DNA from: Clostridia bacterium | GTDB taxonomy: Bacteria > Bacillota > Clostridia > DUPQ01 | DNA length: 9,301 nt | Direction: 5' to 3' | Assembly: GCA_030592085.1 (NCBI GenBank) | Contig: JAUUZV010000091.1 | Span: 1 to 9,301 of the forward strand | Shown here: piece after piece, positions 6,050-9,301 of the stretch | Layout: each line of letters opens with the position of its first letter | Position numbering within the stretch: position 1 is the stretch's first letter | Position numbers and translations under genes: made by a program | Notes under the pieces: generated by a model | What the model was told of the DNA's origin: nothing | What the model saw: only the letters and a program-made list of their open reading frames with translations | The model's database searches: none

Positions 6050-6208
6050 TCATCGTTTATATTCACTAAATCTACAATTCCAGCAACCATTAATTCTATC
6101 AGTAGTTGGAGTTTCTGAGTCTATTTGAAAATCATTACATTTAGGTTTTAAAAATATATCATGTATTCTACAATGTTTAATTCCTAAATTAGTTATACTT
6201 ATTGTCAT
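6050..6208 (-). CDS. 52-residue protein with spaced Cys/His residues
   Basis: Translation from the ATG at 6208 begins MTISITNLGIKHCRIHDIFLKPKC and ends GCWNCRFSEYKR before TGA. Four cysteines (C13, C24, C42, C45) and nearby histidines (H12, H16) could bind one zinc. GAGATGAT about 5 nt upstream is a one-mismatch Shine-Dalgarno. It starts 26 nt after the stop of the AAA+ gene and ends 11 nt before the next start, so it fits the operon. The Shine-Dalgarno, the compact spacing and the cysteine pattern support it as a real gene. No function recognised. Confidence 0.62.
   Translation of the reverse strand: MTISITNLGIKHCRIHDIFLKPKCNDFQIDSETPTTDRINGCWNCRFSEYKR
6067..6079 (-). repeat. Third, degenerate copy of the upstream motif
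   Basis: The minus strand reads AATTGTAGATTTA, 12 of 13 identical to AATTGTAGTTTTA of the two 20-nt elements. It ends 27 nt before the ATG at 6039 and lies inside the 52-residue gene. Confidence 0.45.
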
Positions 6209-6233
6209 TTTATATCATCTCTTACTATTTTAA

Positions 6234-7415
6234 CTATTCTTTGCACCAATAGATTGGAAGTCCACCTGCACGTTCCATTTCTATCATACCTCTAGTAAAT
6301 AATTTATTTAATTCCATTCTGATGTTATTTAAAACCATACTTTCATAATCTTTGTCTCCTTTTAACGCAAGTATTGTTGGGTGATAACTAATTTCTGCAG
6401 CATCTTTTATTTGAACTACTGTAATTGCTTTATTTTTACTACTCTTTATTACTGAATATACAGCAAATTCAAATGACTTTACATCCAATGGAAAATGTAT
6501 TGGCATTAACCATTCATAGAGATTTAAATCATATTTATTGGGGTGTACTACAAAATTTCTCACTCTACCATTAATATATGCATTAGAACAAATAAAATTA
6601 GATATATATCTACTAACTCTTGTAATACCCATCTGAGTTTGTTCTGACATATACTCAGATAATCTATCTATTTCATCACTAATTTCATCATTATACTCAA
6701 ATGTAAATTTACGACTATAATCTTCTAAATTACTGATGTAAGGTAACTTAACTGTTGGCATTTTACAAGTTCTATGATTTTTTCTATTTTCATTTGACTT
6801 TTTTCTAATTGCTAATTTATCTTCTTCTGTTGGATGATAATATATTGGAACTATTCTATCAAAAATAGTTGAATTATATAATTCCTTTTGTAATACATAA
6901 AAGTTTTCTGATGCCATAACATATTGTAAATTATAATCTGCTATTACTTCACCACCATTCTTTCTCGAATATAAACCATCTGATAAAGTTTCAGTATAAA
7001 AAGCAATAAGTTGTGCTCTTTGAACAGGCTTTGCTGTCATAAACAGTGAAATTGCATCAAAGTGTAGCCATGTCTTGCCAATAAATTCTGGTTTGGGTAC
7101 ATTAAACATTTCACTTTCGAAGTGTTTACTCTCAGCAACAAGCATATTTTTAGGATTTGATACTTGCAAAATATTTTTCAGTAGAGTAGTTTTACCAAAA
7201 CTTTTGGGTGCAACTATAAAATTTGAATTATAGTCATGACCACCATTAATTGGTTTAATATTCAAAGTTAATGCATTTACAGCACTACATACAACTATTT
7301 TATCTACTAATATCAAATATTGAAATATAGGATTTAATATCGTCAAAATTCTTTCATTACCTTTAACAGGAAAACCATCCGGTATGAACAATTCTTCATC
7401 AGAGATAGTAGTCAC
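6234..7415 (-). CDS. AAA+ ATPase with C-terminal winged helix, candidate replication initiator or helicase-like factor
   Basis: A 393-residue protein. A P-loop lies at A69-P-K-S-F-G-K-T76. A Walker B-like strand WLHFDA ends in D120 but lacks the usual following acidic residue. Sensor-1-like MASEN (N171) and an arginine-finger-like IFDRIVPIYYHPTEED (R187) follow, in the order and spacing of the AAA+ fold; the last part resembles the LLSRFD region of MCM helicases. Residues 250-285 form a helical lid. Residues 311-390 look like a winged helix (VVQIKDAAEISYHPT..NKLFTRGMIEMERAGGLPIYW). It lacks the N-terminal MCM domains, so it could be a reduced MCM-like or Orc1-like factor. The start is GTG with AGGTG 6 nt upstream. 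It follows PCNA in the operon, with 12-bp tandem repeats in front of it. Fold call firm, function inferred. Confidence 0.8.
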   Translation of the reverse strand: MTTISDEELFIPDGFPVKGNERILTILNPIFQYLILVDKIVVCSAVNALTLNIKPINGGHDYNSNFIVAPKSFGKTTLLKNILQVSNPKNMLVAESKHFESEMFNVPKPEFIGKTWLHFDAISLFMTAKPVQRAQLIAFYTETLSDGLYSRKNGGEVIADYNLQYVMASENFYVLQKELYNSTIFDRIVPIYYHPTEEDKLAIRKKSNENRKNHRTCKMPTVKLPYISNLEDYSRKFTFEYNDEISDEIDRLSEYMSEQTQMGITRVSRYISNFICSNAYINGRVRNFVVHPNKYDLNLYEWLMPIHFPLDVKSFEFAVYSVIKSSKNKAITVVQIKDAAEISYHPTILALKGDKDYESMVLNNIRMELNKLFTRGMIEMERAGGLPIYWCKE

Positions 7416-7445
7416 TAGAACACCTTTTAAGATATTTAAATATAG

Positions 7446-7481
7446 CTATACATATATCTACACATATATCTATACATATAA
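7446..7481. repeat. Three 12-bp tandem repeats between PCNA and the AAA+ gene
   Basis: Units CTATACATATAT, CTACACATATAT and CTATACATATAA lie head to tail on the + strand, differing at one position each from the consensus. They are 31 to 66 nt upstream of the GTG of the AAA+ gene and resemble short iterons in front of an initiator gene. On the minus strand they also lie within a short open frame (7501-7436). Confidence 0.7.
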
Positions 7482-7513
7482 ATTTTTACTAACATTTGCA
7501 TATTAATAGAAAC

Positions 7514-8314
7514 TTATGCATCTACTCTTGGAGCTAATATTATTTTTGTCTTGCCTTTATTTTCAGCTATATTATATTCAATTAGCATAGGATATTCATC
7601 TTTAAGACATACTACAATATCTTTTGAATTTTTAATCGTTACCTTCGCCACTGACAAAAAATCAGTTTCTACTACATCAAACTTAACCGAACATTCATCT
7701 TTTATGTTATTTTTTGACATGTCCCATTTTTCTATTTCTACACTCAAATTGTTATTGACTTCATCATCTGAAACGGATATGTTTAATAAAAAATTATTTT
7801 TATCTAATAATTCACGTTTTATTTGCATATCAATTAAATTATTGAGTTTAGAAGATTTATCTAAAACATTAAAGAAATCTTCACCTATAAAATTAATAGT
7901 GTTCTCAAATTTTAAGTCAGGGAATTTTGTTAAATCTCCAGTTCTTGCTTTTAAACCTATTCCATATTTATACATTCCAGAAGAAATATTTAATTTTTGT
8001 TTTCTTGAATCTAACACAAATTTAGCTTTACCTGATAAGTTTTGTAAATCAACATTTAAGGTATCAACTGGGATGGTTAATTCTAGTTGTTCATCATCGG
8101 CTAAGTTGTTTTTGTAATCTTCTAACATATTATCATTCAACTCAGTTGACATAAACAAAACATTTTGAATGTTTACTTCATTCACTATAATCGCTTCCTT
8201 TTTGCATATCAAAGTTATCATTTCACCTGATACACCTAATTCAACAAAAGGTTCAGCTAAATGTTTTTTAATCGACTGTACATCTGCACTAAAACTCATT
8301 TCCTTTTCACTCAT
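7514..8314 (-). CDS. pcn: PCNA-type DNA sliding clamp
   Basis: A 266-residue protein, slightly longer than the usual archaeal PCNA of about 245-250. The C terminus YPMLIEYNIAENKGKTKIILAPRVDA is the PCNA signature (P-L-x-x-E-Y..LAPR). LTKFPDLKFENTINFIGEDFFNVLD (128-152) matches the interdomain connector leading into the second domain. The fold is two repeated clamp domains; PCNA trimers encircle DNA and tether polymerase, ligase, nucleases and other PIP-box proteins. AGGAGAAT precedes the ATG by about 6 nt. It lies 39 nt after the Sak4-like ATPase gene. Divergence and context suggest an element-borne clamp rather than the host's chromosomal copy, but the window alone cannot prove that. Confidence 0.92.
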   Translation of the reverse strand: MSEKEMSFSADVQSIKKHLAEPFVELGVSGEMITLICKKEAIIVNEVNIQNVLFMSTELNDNMLEDYKNNLADDEQLELTIPVDTLNVDLQNLSGKAKFVLDSRKQKLNISSGMYKYGIGLKARTGDLTKFPDLKFENTINFIGEDFFNVLDKSSKLNNLIDMQIKRELLDKNNFLLNISVSDDEVNNNLSVEIEKWDMSKNNIKDECSVKFDVVETDFLSVAKVTIKNSKDIVVCLKDEYPMLIEYNIAENKGKTKIILAPRVDA

Positions 8315-8353
8315 ATTATCATTCTCCTATACTTCATTTATTCAATATATTTA

Positions 8354-9247
8354 CTATTGTAATACTTCCTGTAGTTTATTGTAACTGAAGTCTTCTATTT
8401 TGATACCACTGATGCTTCCTCTGACTCTACTTGCTGTAAAGAAATATTGTTTATGTAAACCTTTATTTTGTATGTATCTTTCCTCACATTCTGACATGCC
8501 CCATATGTCATAATTTGCCTCTTGGTTCTTGTGTCCCAAAAATTTGGTTGTGATAGTTTTACCCCATTCATTCTTTTCAATGCCAGCAGTACAAACAATA
8601 TTAGAATACTTTTTGTTCTTCCTAAGTAATTCACTAAACTTAATCCAAACAGTGCTAGCTGGTAAATATTCAGTACCTGAAGGAGTTACTTTATCAATGC
8701 TACTCAAAACACCACTCGACATAGCTTTTACTAAATTAACATTATTTTGTTTAGCTTTTATAATTGCCATGTTACTCTTTAAGTCAAACCAAACATGATG
8801 AATTCCATCTATAAAAATAGTTTCATACATTTCATTTCCAAAGATATCATCATTGTTTTCATTACTAACATCGATTGTATTTTCCGATAGATTTTTATGA
8901 TGTTCATAAACAGCATCAAGTATATCACTCACTTCATTGACTTTTGTAACATCAAAATACAAAAACTGACTCTGTATTGCTTTATCTAAAGTCTTGATGT
9001 TTTGTAATGAACCATTGTCAATATCAATTACTAACATAGGCAACGGAAAACTTGGTATTTCTATATCGATTACATTACCATTAACATCTAATTTCTTAAA
9101 TTTACCTCCTGTAACTGATACACTTTTACCAGCACCACTTTGACCTAACAATAAAACACTAGTTTTCAGTTCATCTTCCTCAATGTCACTCACTTTTCTA
9201 CCCAACGAGTTAACATTAAATTCAGGTTTCTTCTGCGCAAATCTCAT
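8354..9247 (-). CDS. Sak4/AAA_24-like RecA-fold ATPase
   Basis: A 297-residue protein. Walker A is G35QSGAGKS42. The strand MLVIDIDNGS (71-80) matches the conserved acidic strand of phage nucleotide-binding proteins (Pfam AAA_24). Walker B is ETIFIDGIHHVW (142-153). A late strand, IVCTAGIEKNEWGKTITTKFLG (217-238), is typical of the core's far edge. Sak4-like proteins of tailed phages and archaeal viruses are RecA-related and act in single-strand annealing or recombination-dependent replication. Linkage to PCNA and an AAA+ ATPase supports a replication/recombination role. The ATG overlaps the TGA of the upstream gene (ATGA), and AAGGGGAT lies upstream, so translation is probably coupled. Alternative: a related P-loop ATPase with a different job; the ATPase call itself is firm. 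Confidence 0.85.
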   Translation of the reverse strand: MRFAQKKPEFNVNSLGRKVSDIEEDELKTSVLLLGQSGAGKSVSVTGGKFKKLDVNGNVIDIEIPSFPLPMLVIDIDNGSLQNIKTLDKAIQSQFLYFDVTKVNEVSDILDAVYEHHKNLSENTIDVSNENNDDIFGNEMYETIFIDGIHHVWFDLKSNMAIIKAKQNNVNLVKAMSSGVLSSIDKVTPSGTEYLPASTVWIKFSELLRKNKKYSNIVCTAGIEKNEWGKTITTKFLGHKNQEANYDIWGMSECEERYIQNKGLHKQYFFTASRVRGSISGIKIEDFSYNKLQEVLQ

Positions 9248-9301
9248 TCCATATCCCCTTCATTACTATCTTCATTATTATCATAAGCTCTAGTTATATT
9301 G
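9244..9301 (-). CDS. C-terminal end of an upstream gene, cut by the window edge
   Basis: An open frame enters from the window edge and ends NITRAYDNNEDSNEGDME at a TGA that overlaps the ATG of the Sak4-like gene by four bases (ATGA). The acidic tail and the coupled overlap support a real gene of the same operon. Only 18 residues are visible, so no function is assigned. Confidence 0.55.
   Translation of the reverse strand, partial: NITRAYDNNEDSNEGDME

Noticed and set aside
7551..8117. Long plus-strand frame opposite PCNA, 188 codons.
   Set aside because: It lies entirely antisense to a clearly recognised PCNA gene, is Ser/Phe/Leu-rich as expected of a complement shadow, and has no context support.
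8395..8634. Second minus-strand frame inside the Sak4-like gene.
   Set aside because: It overlaps a well-supported ATPase in another frame and resembles no protein.
1..9301. Borg-type extrachromosomal element, because of AT richness and one-strand coding.
   Set aside because: The long perfect tandem repeats typical of those elements are absent here; only short 12-bp units were found. A 9-kb window cannot settle it.

Overview
The window is a compact, AT-rich piece of what looks like an archaeal mobile element (virus, plasmid or integrated element). Two things point to archaea. There is a gene for a PCNA-type sliding clamp, and there are TATA-like boxes. Strong Shine-Dalgarno sequences (GAGGTGAT, AGGAG, GAGG) precede almost every gene, which fits a euryarchaeal, methanogen-like host better than a leaderless-transcript lineage. 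The host assignment is inference. No rRNA, tRNA, integrase, capsid, terminase or polymerase gene is visible, so virus and plasmid cannot be told apart. All genes are on the minus strand, so transcription runs from position 9301 towards 1.

Read in transcription order, the first block (9301 to 6234) is a DNA replication/recombination module. It holds the acidic tail of a truncated upstream gene, a Sak4/AAA_24-like P-loop ATPase, PCNA, and an AAA+ ATPase with a C-terminal winged helix. Three 12-bp tandem repeats lie between PCNA and the AAA+ gene. The second block (6208 to 4139) has three small Cys-rich genes (52, 42 and 123 codons; the first two are easy to miss) and a 440-codon protein. That protein has a homing-endonuclease-associated repeat between two copies of a PD-(D/E)XK-like nuclease lobe. 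A 13 to 20 nt motif recurs 24 to 27 nt upstream of three successive starts in this block.

The third part (4138 to 3422) is about 717 bases without a gene. It is extremely AT-rich and full of palindromes and direct and inverted repeats, and is the best candidate here for a replication origin or control region. It leads into the fourth block (3421 to 1): a ribbon-helix-helix DNA-binding protein, a coiled-coil/zinc-ribbon protein, a low-complexity acidic-tailed protein, a double zinc-ribbon protein, and the start of another gene. An exact 16-nt repeat links the control region to the coding start of the ribbon-helix-helix gene, suggesting autoregulation or relaxosome/partition-type binding.

The working model is an element that brings its own clamp, recombination ATPase and AAA+ initiator or helicase-like factor, carries a possible homing-type nuclease next to a repeat-rich control region, and expresses Zn-ribbon and coiled-coil proteins of unknown role downstream.
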